Assembly: GCF_036320965.1 (NCBI RefSeq)
Contig: NC_092270.1
Location: 17,340,908 to 17,404,907, forward strand
Length of the DNA stretch: 64,000 nucleotides
Reading direction: 5' to 3'
Source: Panulirus ornatus
Taxonomy: Eukaryota; Arthropoda; Malacostraca; Decapoda; Palinuridae
Within the stretch, counting starts at the first letter, position 1; each line of letters begins with the position of its first letter. The notes under the pieces are model-generated. The model had not been told where the DNA came from and made no database searches. It saw only the letters and a program-made list of their open reading frames with translations. A program made the position numbers and the translations under genes. Of this stretch, positions 24,640 to 35,219 are shown one piece after another.

Positions 24640-25475
24640 TAAGTTTCACGGAGTAGATGCAAAAAGTGGATACAAACTTAACATTTCAGGTATCTTGGTA
24701 TTAACAATAAGGTATGACATCTCTTGCAGGGTTTGTTTAGATCCATTCATAAAAGGCTCAATTTGTTCACATTCTAAGACATAGTGTTCTAGTTTGTGTC
24801 CAAATCTTTGACCACAAACTTTACAATTCACATGGGTAACATCAGTTAGGTCAAAGTGCCAATAGTACCTATAGCCTATCCTTAGTCTAGCAGTGACAAC
24901 ATTATGTAATCTGCTGATTGTATGACTTTCTCCATGTACATGTTTTACTTTATTCATTTCATTGTGATGGAAAATGTTTTTACTTAAGCTTATCTTAACT
25001 CGTCTTTGTGCTTTAAAAGAGGTCATTCAGTTCCTTTCTGATGACAGTTTTGAGGCTTCTAATTGACAACCCAATGTTGTCTTCAACAGCACTTTTACTA
25101 AGTGCAACAGAGGCCTATATGAGAGGGAATCCATAACAATTTGATTTGAATCCCTTGAGCAATAGTGTCTGAGTATTTGTGTCTGTCTTCAGAGACCAGC
25201 ATGTTACATTCTGATCTAAGGGTGTTAAGGGCAAGTAGTGAAGATAAAGAATCAGAGATGATTAAACTCTCTGGAGCAGTGATTTCTATTTGCTCAAGAG
25301 CAATAAGTATGACGAACAATTGAGTTTGTAGAGTAGATGCCTAGTTGTTTATTCTAACATTTTTCTCTGATCTTTTACCATTGGGCTAGTTCACAATGGT
25401 AGTACTGCCTTCACTCCCAGTGGCAGACTCATGAGAACTGTCAGTATAGATGCACTGGGCTATGTTATTGTCAGT
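24640..25475 (-). mobile_element. Jockey/I-like LINE remnant: RNase H domain and C-terminus
   Basis: Minus-strand reading gives IYTDSSHESATGSEG (RNase H first catalytic Asp), then a 73-codon frame 25098-25319 with IISDSLSSLLALN (DS catalytic block) and IKLLWIPSHIG (C-terminal RNase H motif). A 126-codon frame 24646-25026 follows, with VVTARLRIGY and a CKVC..H..C knuckle. This order is typical of RNase H-bearing non-LTR elements. Frameshifts separate the pieces. Confidence 0.75.
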
Positions 25476-25509
25476 CTGGCATTTCTGTATATGTTTAAGA
25501 GCACTGATC

Positions 25510-26200
25510 TTGGCTGTCTCTCTATGCTAGCATCAATCCTTGCTTGCCTGTAACACCTCTGTCTAAAACTCTAGACATTCCCTTCCACTTAGAAGCATGC
25601 CATGTTACTGCTAACCTCTCCGACTGTCACCCCAAAGTCCTTGCTTCCATTTGCTCTAAAGTCTTTGACAATCTCTTGAACTCATTTTCTCATACTTTTA
25701 GAATTCCATTACCTTCTTTTACATCACCAGTATGGATTTTGAAGAGCTAGATCAAATGGTGATTTGTCCTATGTGGCTCATCTCTGATCCTCCTCTGTCA
25801 GGGATTTTGGTGAAACTTTTATCGTAGCTTTCAACATCTAAGCATTTGACAGGGTGCGGCATAAGCCCCTGCTTTCCAAACTCCCATGATTTGGTTTCAC
25901 TGCTTCTCTCTGTTCTCTGATACATAGTTTTCTCTCTGGTTGTTCCATCTCAGAAGTCATCAGCGGAACAACTTCCCCTCCTACTCTGTCAATAGTGGTG
26001 TTCCTCAGCACTCTTTCCTATTGCCTGCTCTCTCTCTCCTTCCAATAAATGATCATCTGGCTTCTACTTATAACCCTGTTCTCCCTATGTTGATGATTCC
26101 ACTTTACATACTTCGTTTCCCTGCTCCTCCTTCCTTCCCTCCTGTAATACTCTTTCTCTTTATCATGCTGATCATATTTACTCTCTCACTCTAAGCTTGT
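25510..26200 (+). mobile_element. Jockey-like LINE reverse transcriptase remnant
   Basis: Plus frames spell the RT palm in pieces: SKVFDNLLNS, a QYGF-like stretch, SSVRDFGETFIVAF..DRVRHKPLLSKLP (motif A region), then NSGVPQHSFLLPALSLLPINDHLASTYNPV (motif B, normally GVPQGSVLSP), and a degraded motif C near 26090. It lies head to head with the minus-strand RNase H remnant, so it comes from a separate insertion or an inversion. Confidence 0.75.
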
Positions 26201-26483
26201 GCAGTATTGTGAAGTGAGGAAGCACTAACTTGATGTCAGGTGCCTCTTCATCTGTGCAGCATTCCTTGTTCTTTTTTTTAATCTCAATTTTTTCCACAGC
26301 CTCACCTTTTTCTTTCACATAAGTCCTGGATTTATTTTTTTTTTCATGAATAGATATTCCCAAACATTTTAACATGTGCAGGTTTGGAGTACATCAAACA
26401 TATGACCTTTTATGTAACATTTGCCCTTTTGCTTGAGTCATTACCAATCCATATGAAAGATATTTGTCTTCCATGAGTAATCT
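26201..26483. other. Intronic spacer
   Basis: No supported feature; a T-rich tract lies near 26330. Confidence 0.45.
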
Positions 26484-26589
26484 GACGTCTTGGATGTGAC
26501 TTCAGGAATCTCATGTCTTGGAAGTGACTTCAGGAATCTCATGTCTTGGGAGTGACTTCAGGAATCTCATGTCTTGGAGGTGACTTCAG
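26484..26589. repeat. Minisatellite, four 28-bp units
   Basis: The unit begins CATGTCTTGGAAGTGACTTC and ends AGGAATCT. Copies start at 26484 (variant), 26512, 26540 and 26568 (partial). Confidence 0.9.
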
Positions 26590-28131
26590 CCTTATTTTTG
26601 GAGTTCCTCTCTAGTTTTTATAACAACAAGAACAAGGCTGTGAATACTATTGCCTCTTAAGAGTACCTGTCAAGAACCATCATCTTAAGGTTTGAGTATT
26701 TCTAACAGGCCTTGTTTGGAATAAACTTCTTTGATCTGTCTTTTATAGAGACTAGATACCTCACCCCTGCAGCCTCAGTGGGAGCTTTCAGAATTGAAGA
26801 CCTTTCACAGTCAAGTAGTTTTTCTTGCCTTTTAGATCCTCAACATTTTCCTGAATATAAACTTGTCCTTATGAGCCTGGGTTCTGGAAAGAGATTTAAT
26901 GAATTAAACAGTGTTTTCAAATACTAGATTTTTTTTGTCTTTAATGACAATCTCTTATGGCTTAGATTAAACCAAAATTCTATTTTTTATGCTGTTAATG
27001 AAAGTATTGGAATTTAGAAAAGTCTTTTTCATATAATTTTGCAAGTTTTCTTCAAGAAAACATCATACCTTATGCCCAGTTGATTCCCTTAGAGTCCCTT
27101 TAGACTTCAACAGAGATCATGGAGGGGCCTATGTATTTTTGTTCTTGAAATTTCTTTCGGCTAGATGTACAGTATATCTCTGTTTTGATCCGGAACCCCT
27201 TTTTCTTGTTTGACCAGGCTCTTTGGAGGAGCACATGATGTAAAAAAATATGGCCTCTACCTTGGTCTTCCCATAGAAACTTTTCATTTGAGGAATCTTC
27301 AAAAAGTCTTTGGCACTCATTCTCTTTTGTCAAATGGTACTTTAGATGTTTTGCATCTAGTCTGTGTGGCTGTGGGATTACTTTCTCAGGAGAATCAAAT
27401 TCTAATATTCTTCCAATTCACCACTGAGGGCATCAATTTTGGACTTGGATATAGTCTTTCTTACCTGAAAGTTCTTCACACAACTCTCCTCCTTTATGTG
27501 GATAGGCTCTCTTGCTTGTGTGACAGACTGCAGGAAAGAGAAATATAGGTTTTGAAAATCAAAACAGTTTCCTCACTAAGTCAGTGGTCCTCAAGTAATT
27601 TTTCCCGGTTCTTTTACCATGCCCAACTTATCTTGGGTTGGCACCTACAGTCTGTGAAGTTAGGAGCTCTGAGTGGCATGTGGGTAGTGGGTAAAAGAAG
27701 TCAGCCCAGTGGTGGCTACTGATTGGCTGGGCAAGTTACCACAAGTATTCTTAGGTCATTCACAAAGGCTAAGTGAAGGCTGGCGTTTCCTCAGTGAAGT
27801 CATGAGAGCAAGATGAGTCCTGACCCATAAATTCCCAGGAAATGTATTGTCTGCTTACAGGACACCACTTTGGAGAGAAAAGGCTTTTTCAGTTTTTAAA
27901 ATCTATATTTTTGATCATTACATTATTTCAAGGCCAATATCTCTGGCAATTCATTAAGTATATGTATCGATAAAACTTCTTTGTGGAAATTATGTGCTTT
28001 CGTCATTATTTTTAAGAATGTTCACTAAAATAGCATGCCAGAAATATAAAAAGAAATTACTATAATGTATTTTTATATCTTAAGACCTCTACCTTTTTAT
28101 TTATGTTTTCCCTTATGCATTTCTTCTCCAG
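26590..28131. other. Intron before zinc-finger exon, no gene seen
   Basis: A 112-codon plus frame (27210-27548) and overlapping minus frames show no recognisable domain. They may be debris of an unidentified transposon. The region ends with the acceptor of the exon at 28132. Confidence 0.45.
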
Positions 28132-28324
28132 CATCACAAGAAAAACAAGTGTGAAATATGTGAACAGCCATTCACCACTAAACGAGCATTGGTACGCCAT
28201 TGTCGTATAGAGCACAATACCCTGCCTCAGAATATCATTGTAGACCCCAAATACAAGTGTGATAAGTGTGACCGCGTCTTTAATAGGCCCTCAATACTAC
28301 GGCATCACCTGCAGTTACATGGAG
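28132..28324 (+). CDS. C2H2 zinc-finger protein gene, internal exon
   Basis: This 193-bp exon runs from the acceptor TTCTTCTCCAG to the donor GGAG|GTGAGA, and enters in phase 0 and leaves in phase 1. It opens with HHKKNK, which completes the finger begun in the exon at 19052. Two full fingers follow, CEIC..HCRIEH (H-x4-H) and CDKC..HHLQLH (H-x3-H). It ends in the first base of a glycine codon, and splicing to 56359 makes the linker HGGVKPLEC, a variant of the TGEKP linker that typically joins C2H2 fingers. It has no in-frame ATG, so it is invisible to a start-to-stop ORF search. Confidence 0.85.
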
Positions 28325-28965
28325 GTGAGAACTCTGCTGTTATTCATTCATAGTTGTCTTTTTAACATGCGAACTCACAGTTGTTAGTTAAAGCCAGGTA
28401 TTGCACTAGTGTCTAGCTTTAATCTGTCTACCAAACAGGATGCTAGATCCACTCTTTATGCATATTTCCATTTCAACCATATATGGAACATCAATTTTTG
28501 GATTGAAAGAAGACTCAGCTAATTACATACTATTCTAAACTTTAAGTTGTCATGTTGCAGTGAAATCAGTTAGTGTTACCTGTCATCAGTACAAGTTTAA
28601 AGATGTTTGTGATTGTATAAAACTCATAAACTTATCAATAGAATTTTTCCATGGTCATTTATTCCACAAACACCACATGATAATCATTTTATTCAAAAAT
28701 GGTGTCTTTATCCTCACATCTTCATAACGTAGTATTTACATTCCATTTCATTGTTGGACACCCATCACATGCACCATATGTCAAATTTTCTTTCAAACTA
28801 GTTAAAAAGGATTGATTCATGAATTCTGTTCTGCTTTCATTTGTGTAATGATTATTTAATGAAAGAGGGGGGCATCCGTTCATATACACATATATATACG
28901 TAATCGTTTATACATGCACATATACATGAATATACATAAAATATACACATTATTATACCTAATTA
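28325..28965. other. Start of the 28-kb last intron, no gene seen
   Basis: Begins with the GTGAGA donor. AT-rich, with TATACA microsatellite from about 28885 leading into the LINE mosaic. Confidence 0.55.
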
Positions 28966-31900
28966 TTATACCGTCTCCCGCGTTAGCAAGGTAGCGCAAG
29001 GAAACAGACGAAACAATTGGTCCATAAACGCCCATACATGCCCACATACATACCTATGCACTTCAACATATACATATATATACATACACAGACATATACA
29101 TGCGGGGAGTGCTCATCCTCCTCGAAGGCTCAGATTGGGGTGTCTAAATGTAAGTGGATGTAACCAAGATGAGAAAAAAAGGAGAGATAGGTAGTATGTT
29201 TGAGAAAAAGGAACCTGGATGTTTTGGCTCTGAGTGAAACGAAGCTCAAGGGTAAAAGGGAAGAGTGGTTTGGGAATGTCTTGGGAGTAAAGTCAGGGGT
29301 TAGTGAGAGGACAAGAGCAAGGGAAGGAGTAGCACTTCTGAAACAGGAGTGGTGGGAGTATATGATAGAGTGTAAGAAAGTACACACTATATTGATATGG
29401 GTAAAACTGAAAGTGGATGGAGAGAGATGGGTGATTATTGGTGCATATGCACCTGGGCATGAGAAGAAAGATCATGAGAGGCAAGTGTTTTGGGAGCTGA
29501 TGAGTGAGTGTGTCAGTAGTTTTGATGCATGAGACCGGGTTATAGTGATGGGTGATTTGAATGCAAAGGTGAGTAATGTGGCAGTTGAGGGAATAATTGG
29601 TGTACATGGGGTGTTAAGTGTTGTAAATGAAAATGGTGAAGAGCTTGTAGATTTATGAGCTGAAAAAGGACTGGTGATTGGGAATACCTGGTTTAAAAAG
29701 AGAGATATACATAAGTATACATATGTAAGTAGGAGAGATGGCCAGAGAGCGTTATTGGATTATGTGTTAATTGATAGGCATGCAAAAGAGAGACTTTTGG
29801 ATGTTAATGTGCTGAGAGGTGCAACTGGAGGGATGTCTGATCATTATCTTGTGGAGGCGAAGGTGAAGATTTGTTGAGGTTTTCAGAAAAGAAGAGAGAA
29901 TGTTGGGATGAAAAGAGTAGTGAAAGTAAGTGAGCTTGGGAAGGAGACTTGTTTGAGGAAGTACCAGGAGAGACTGCGTACGGAATGGAAAAGGTGAGAA
30001 CAAAGGACATAAGGGGAGTGGGGGAGGAATGGGATGTATTTCGGGAAGCAGTGATGGGTTGCGCAAAAGATGCTTGTAGCATGAGAAGCATGGGAGGTGG
30101 GCAGATTAGAAAGCATAGTGAGTGGTGGGATGAAGAAGTAAGATTATTAGTGATAGAGAAGAGAGAGGCATTTGGGCAATTTTTGCAGGGAAATAATGCA
30201 AATGACTGAGAGATGTATAAAAGAAAGAGGCAGGAGGTCAAGAGAAAGGTGCAAGAGGTGAAAAAGAGTGCTAATGAGAGTTGGAGTGAGAGAGTATCAT
30301 TAAGTTTTAGGGAGAGTAAAAAGATGTTTTGGAAAGAGGTAAATAAAGTGTGTAAGACAAGGGAACAAATGGGAACTTCAGTGAAGGGGGCTAGTAGGGA
30401 GGTGATAGCAAATAGTGGTGATGTGAGAAGGAGATGGAGTGAGTATTTTGAAGATTTGTTGAATGTGTTTGATGATAGAGTGGCAGATATAGGGTGTTTT
30501 GGTTGAGGTGGTGTGCAAAGTGAGAGGATTAGGGAAAATGATTTGGTAAACAGAGAAGAGGTAGTAATAGCTTTGCAGAAGGTGAAAGCTGGCAAGGCAG
30601 CGGGTTTGGATGGTATTACAGTGGAATTTATTAAAAAAGGGGTGACTGTATTGTTGACTGGTTGGTAAGGTTATTTAATGTGTGTATGACTCATGGTGAG
30701 GTGCCTGAGAATTGGCGGAATGCTTGCATAGTGTCATTGTACAAAGGCAAAGGGGATAAAAGTGAGTGCTCAAATTACAGAGGTATAAGTTTGTTGAGTA
30801 TTCCTGGGAAATTATATGGGAGGGTATTGATTGAGAGGGTGAAGGCATGTACAGAGCATCAGATTAGGGAAGAGCAGTGTGGTTTCAGAAGTGGTAGAGG
30901 ATGTATGGATCAGGTGTTTGCTTTGAAGAATGTATGTGAGGAATACTTAGAAAAGCAAATGGATTTGTATGTAGCATTTATGGATTTGGAGAAGGCATAT
31001 GATAGAGTTGATAGAGATGCCCAGAAAAGCAAATAGATTTGTATGTAGCATTTATGGATTTGGAGAAGGCATATGATAGAGTTGATAGAGATGCCCTGTG
31101 GAAGGTATTAAGAATATATGGTGTGGGAGGTAAGTTGTTAAAAGCAGTGAATAGTTTTTATCGAGGATGTAAGGCATGTGCACGTGTAGGAAGAGAGGAA
31201 AGTGATTGGTTCTCAGTGAATGTAGGTTTGCAGCAGGGGTGTGTGATGTCTCCATGGTTGTTTAATTTGCTTATGAATGGGGTTGTTAGGGAGGTGAATG
31301 CAAGAGTTTTGGAAAGAGGGGCAAGAATGCAGTCTGTTGTGGATGAGAGAGCTTGAGAAGTGTCAGTTGTTGTTCGCTGATGATACAGCGCTGGTGGCTG
31401 ATTGGTGTGAGAAACTGCATAAGCTGGTGACTGAGTTTGGTAAAGTGTGTGAAAGAAGAAAGTTGAGAGTAAATGTGAATAAGAGCAAGGTTATTAGGTA
31501 CAGTGGAGTTGAGAGGCAAGTCAATAGTGAGGTAAGTTTGAATGGAGAAAAACTGGAGGAAGTGAAGTGTTTTAGATATCTGGGAGTGGATTTGGCAGTG
31601 GATGGAACCATGGAAGCAGAAGTGAATCATAGGGTGGGGGAGGGGGCGAAAGTTCTGGGAGCCTTGAAGAATGTGTGGAAGTCGAGAATATTATCTTGGA
31701 AAGCAAAAATGGGTATGTTTGAAGGAATAGTGGTTCCAACAATGTTATATGGTTGCAAGGCATAGGCTATGGATAGAGTTGTGCAGAGGAGGGTGGATGT
31801 GCTTCAAATGAGATGTTTGAGGACAATATGTGGTGTGAGGTGGTTCGATCGAGTAAGTAATAATAGGTTAAGAGAGATGTGTGGTAATAAAAAGAGTGTG

Positions 31901-32446
31901 GTTGAGAGAGCAGAAGATGGTGTTTTGAAATGGTTTGGTCACATGGAGAGAATGAGTGAGGAAAGATTGACCAAGAGGATATATGTGTCAGAGGTGGAGG
32001 GAACGAGAAGAAGGAGACCAAATTGGAGGTGGAAAGATGGAGTGAAAAAGATTTTGAGTGATCGGGGCCTGAACATGCAGGAGGGTGAAAGGCGTGGAAG
32101 GAATAGAGTGAATTGGAACGATGTGGTATACCGGGGTCGACGTGCTGTCAATGGATTGAACCAAGGCATGTGAAGCATCTGGGGTAAACCATGGAAAGTT
32201 CTGTGGGGCCTGGATGTGGAAAGTGAGCTGTGGTTTCAATGCATAATTACATGACAGCTAGAGACTGAGTGTGAATGAATGTGGCCTTTGATGTCTTTTG
32301 CTAGCGCTACCTCATGCACATGAGGGTGGAGGGGGTTGTTATTTCATGTGTGGCGGGGTGGCGATGGGAATGAATAAAGGCAGACAGTATGTATTATGTA
32401 CATGTTTATATATGTATATGTCTGTGTGTGTGTATATATGTATATA
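28966..32446 (+). mobile_element. RTE-like LINE with an inverted tail fused to its 5' side
   Basis: 28975-29100 is a minus-oriented 3' tail (CTCCCGCGTTAGCAAGGTAG, GGAAACAGACG). From 29104 the plus-strand element begins in its 5' UTR (GGGGAGTGCTCATCC). The endonuclease region (29200-29877) contains LALSETKLKGK, VMGDLNAKVSN and MSDHYLVEAKV. The linker follows, then the RT with motif A, motif B and FADDTALVAD, and the C-terminal domain to a coding end in VNGLNQGM (32173). The long 3' UTR runs into TATG microsatellite. A 74-bp tandem duplication over motif A (30949-31022 and 31023-31096) causes a frameshift, and several stops are present. Confidence 0.92.
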
Positions 32447-32690
32447 TTTTTTTTTTCTTAACTATTTGCCATTTCCCACGTTAGCGAGGTAGCGTTAAGA
32501 ACAGAGGACTGGGCCTTTTTTGGAAGATCCTCACCTGGCCCCCTCTGTTCCTTCTTTTGGAAAATCAAAAAAAAAAAAAAAAAATGAGAGGGGAGGATTT
32601 CCAGCCCCCCACTCCCTCCCCTTTTAGTCGCCTTCTACGACACGCAGGGAATACATGGGAAGTGTTCTTAATCCCCTATCCCCAGGGATA
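32447..32690 (-). mobile_element. SINE-like element sharing both ends with the RTE-like LINE, copy A
   Basis: Reading minus, it starts at the GGGGATAGGGG head, then GTGTCGTAGAAGGCGACTAA, the same as the LINE 5' UTR. A middle block of about 100 bp follows (GGCCAGGTGAGG, CCCAGTCCTCTGTTC) that the LINE lacks. It ends with a GCTACCTCGCTAACG tail core like the LINE 3' terminus plus poly-A. It has no coding capacity. Confidence 0.8.
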
Positions 32691-32692
32691 AT

Positions 32693-34213
32693 ATTGTACA
32701 AAGGCAAAGGGGATAAGAGTGAGTGCTCAAATTACAGAGGTATAAGTTTGTTGAGTATTCCTGGTAAATTATATGGGAGGGTATTGATTGAGAGGGTGAA
32801 GGCATGTACAGAGCATCAGATTGGGGAAGAGCAGTGTGGTTTCAGAAGTGGTAGAGGATGTGTGGATCAGGTGTTTGCTTTGAAGAATGTATGTGAGAAA
32901 TACTTAGAAAAGCAAATGGATTTGTGTGTAGCATTTATGGATCTGGAGAAGGCATATGATAGAGTTGATAGAGATGCTCTGTGGAAGGTATTAAGAATAT
33001 ATGGTGTGGGAGGAAAGTTGTTAGAAGCAGTGAAAAGTTTTTATCGAGGATGTAAGGCATGTGTACGTGTAGGAAGAGAGGAAAGTGATTGGTTCTCAGT
33101 GAATGTAGGTTTGCGGCAGGGGTGTGTGATGTCTCCAAGGTTGTTTAATTTGTTTATGGATGGGGTTGTTAGGGAGGTAAATGCAAGAGTTTTGGAAAGA
33201 GGGGCAAGTATGAAGTCTGTTGGGGATGAGAGAGCTTGGGAAGTGAGTCAGTTGTTGTTCGCTGATGATACAGCGCTGGTGGCTGATTCATGTGAGAAAC
33301 TGCAGAAGCTGGTGACTGAGTTTGGTAAAGTGTGTGAAAGAAGAAAGTTAAGAGTAAATGTGAATAAGAGCAAGGTTATTAGGTACAGTAGGGTTGAGGG
33401 TCAAGTCAATTGGGAGGTGAGTTTGAATGGAGAAAAACTGGAGGAAGTGAAGTGTTTTAGATATCTGGGAGTGGATCTGTCAGTGGATGGAACCATGGAA
33501 GCGGAAGTGGATCATAGGGTGGGGGAGGGGGCGAAAATTTTGGGAGCCTTGAAAAATGTGTGGAAGTCGAGAACATTATCTCGGAAAGCAAAAATGGGTA
33601 TGTTTGAAGGAATAGTGGTTCCAACAATGTTGTATGGTTGCGAGGCGTGGGCTATGGATAGAGTTGTGTGCAGGAGGGTGGATGTGCTGGAAATGAGATG
33701 TTTGAGGACAATGTGTGGTGTGAGGTGGTTTGATCGAGTAAGTAACGTAAGGGTAAGAGAGATGTGTGGAAATAAAAAGAGCGTGGTTGAGAGAGCAGAA
33801 GAGGGTGTTTTGAAATGGTTTGGGCACATGGAGAGAATGAGTGAGGAAAGATTGACCAAGAGGATATATGTGTCGGAGGTGGAGGGAACGAGGAGAAGAG
33901 GGAGACCAAATTGGAGGTGGAAAGATGGAGTGAAAAGGATTTTGTGTGATCGGGGCCTGAACATGCAGGAGGGTGAAAGGAGGGCAAGGAATAGAGTGAA
34001 TTGGAGCGATGTGGTATACAGGGGTTGACGTGCTGTCAGTGGATTGAATCAAGGCATGTGAAGCGTCCGGGGTAAACCATGGAAAGCTGTGTAGGTATGT
34101 ATATTTGCGTGTGTGGACGTGTGTATGTACATGTGTATGGGGGGGGGTTGGGCCATTTCTTTCGTCTGTTTCCTTGCGCTACCTCGCAACCGCGGGAGAC
34201 AGCGACGAGGTAT
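32693..34213 (+). mobile_element. RTE-like LINE copy, 5'-truncated, well-preserved RT frame
   Basis: Begins at TTGTACAAAGGC (RT N-terminus). The frame stays open from 32694 to the TGA at 34026-34028, about 445 codons. RT motifs A (AFMDLEKAYDRVD), B (GLRQGCVMSP), C (LLFADDTALVA) and E (FRYLGVDL) and the C-terminal WFGHMERM and GRPNWRW are intact. The 5' half (endonuclease and linker) is missing. It has the short 3' UTR, with poly-A and (TA)n at 34214-34244. The translation start at 32655 lies in SINE sequence and is spurious. Confidence 0.95.
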
Positions 34214-34244
34214 AAAAAAAAAAAAATATATATATATATATATA

Positions 34245-34477
34245 TTTTTTTTATGCTATTCGCCATTTCCCGCGTTTGCGAGGTAGCATTAAGAACAGAG
34301 GACTGGGCCTTAGAGGGAAAATCCTCACCTGGCCCCCTTCTCTGTTCCTTCTTTTGGAAAATTAAAAAAAACGAGAGGGAAGGATTTCCAGCCACCCACT
34401 CCCTCCCCTTTTAGTCGCCTTCTACGACACGCAGGGAATACGTGGGAAGTATTCTTTCTCCCCTATCCCCAGGGATA
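34245..34477 (-). mobile_element. SINE-like element sharing both ends with the RTE-like LINE, copy B
   Basis: Same architecture as 32447-32690: a GGGATAGGGGAGAAAGAATA head (34454-34477), the GTCGTAGAAGG block, the GGCCAGGTGAGG middle, then the GCTACCTCGCAAACGCGGG tail core and A-run. The two copies differ at scattered positions and in their A-tract lengths, consistent with separate insertions. Confidence 0.8.
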
Positions 34478-34479
34478 AA

Positions 34480-34482
<3 letters not shown>

Positions 34483-34551
<69 letters not shown>
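34483..34551. repeat. (TA)n microsatellite
   Basis: About 34 TA repeats at the junction between the SINE-like element and the next LINE tail. Confidence 0.97.
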
Positions 34552-34559
<8 letters not shown>

Positions 34560-35062
34560 TTATACTTTGTCGCTGTCTCCCGCGTTTGCGAGGTAGCGCA
34601 AGGAAACAGACGAAAGAAATGGCCCAACCCCCCCCATACACATGTATATACATACGTCCACACACGCAAATATACATACCTACACAGCTTTCCATGCTTT
34701 ACCCCAGACGCTTCACATGCCTTGATTCAATCCACTGACAGCACGTCAACCCCGGTATACCACATCGCTCCAATTCACTCTATTCCTTGCCCTCCTTTCA
34801 CCCTCCTGCATGTTCAGGCCCCGATCACACAAAATCTTTTTCACTCCATCTTTCCACCTCCAATTTGGTCTCCCTCTTCTCCTTGCTCCCTCCACCTCCG
34901 ACACATATATCCTCTTGGTCAATCTTTCCTCACTCATCCTCTCCATGTGCCCAAACCACTTCAAAACACCCTCTTCTGCTCTCTCAACCACGCTCTTTTT
35001 ATTTCCACACATCTCCTTTACCCTTACGTTACTCACTCGATCAAACCACGTCACACCATATA
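34551..35062 (-). mobile_element. RTE-like LINE 3' fragment
   Basis: Tail core at 34565-34620, then minus-strand C-terminal domain (WFGHMERM, EVEGARRRGRPNWRW). It is truncated just after VTWFDRVSN at a TATATAGG junction, where orientation flips to plus. Confidence 0.92.
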
Positions 35063-35063
35063 T

Positions 35064-35219
35064 AGGAATAGTGGTTCCAACAATGTTGTATGGTTGCGAG
35101 GCATGGGCTATGGATAGAGTTGTGCGCAGGAGGATGGATGTGCTGGAAATGAGATGTTTGAGGACAATGTGTGGTGTGAGGTGGTTTGATCGAGTAAGTA
35201 ACGTAAGGGTAAGAGAGAT
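35064..35219 (+). mobile_element. RTE-like LINE fragment, left half of a copy split by a nested insertion
   Basis: Plus-strand C-terminal domain from IVVPTMLYGCEAWAMD to RVSNVRVRE. The sequence resumes without loss at 37351 (GTGTGGAAATAAAAAGAGCG). It ends in GGTAAGAGAGAT (35208-35219), which is duplicated at 37339-37350. Confidence 0.95.

Noticed and set aside
27100..27548. Overlapping frames of 77-112 codons on both strands
   Set aside because: I could not match them to any transposase, RT or host domain by eye, so they were left as unassigned intron.
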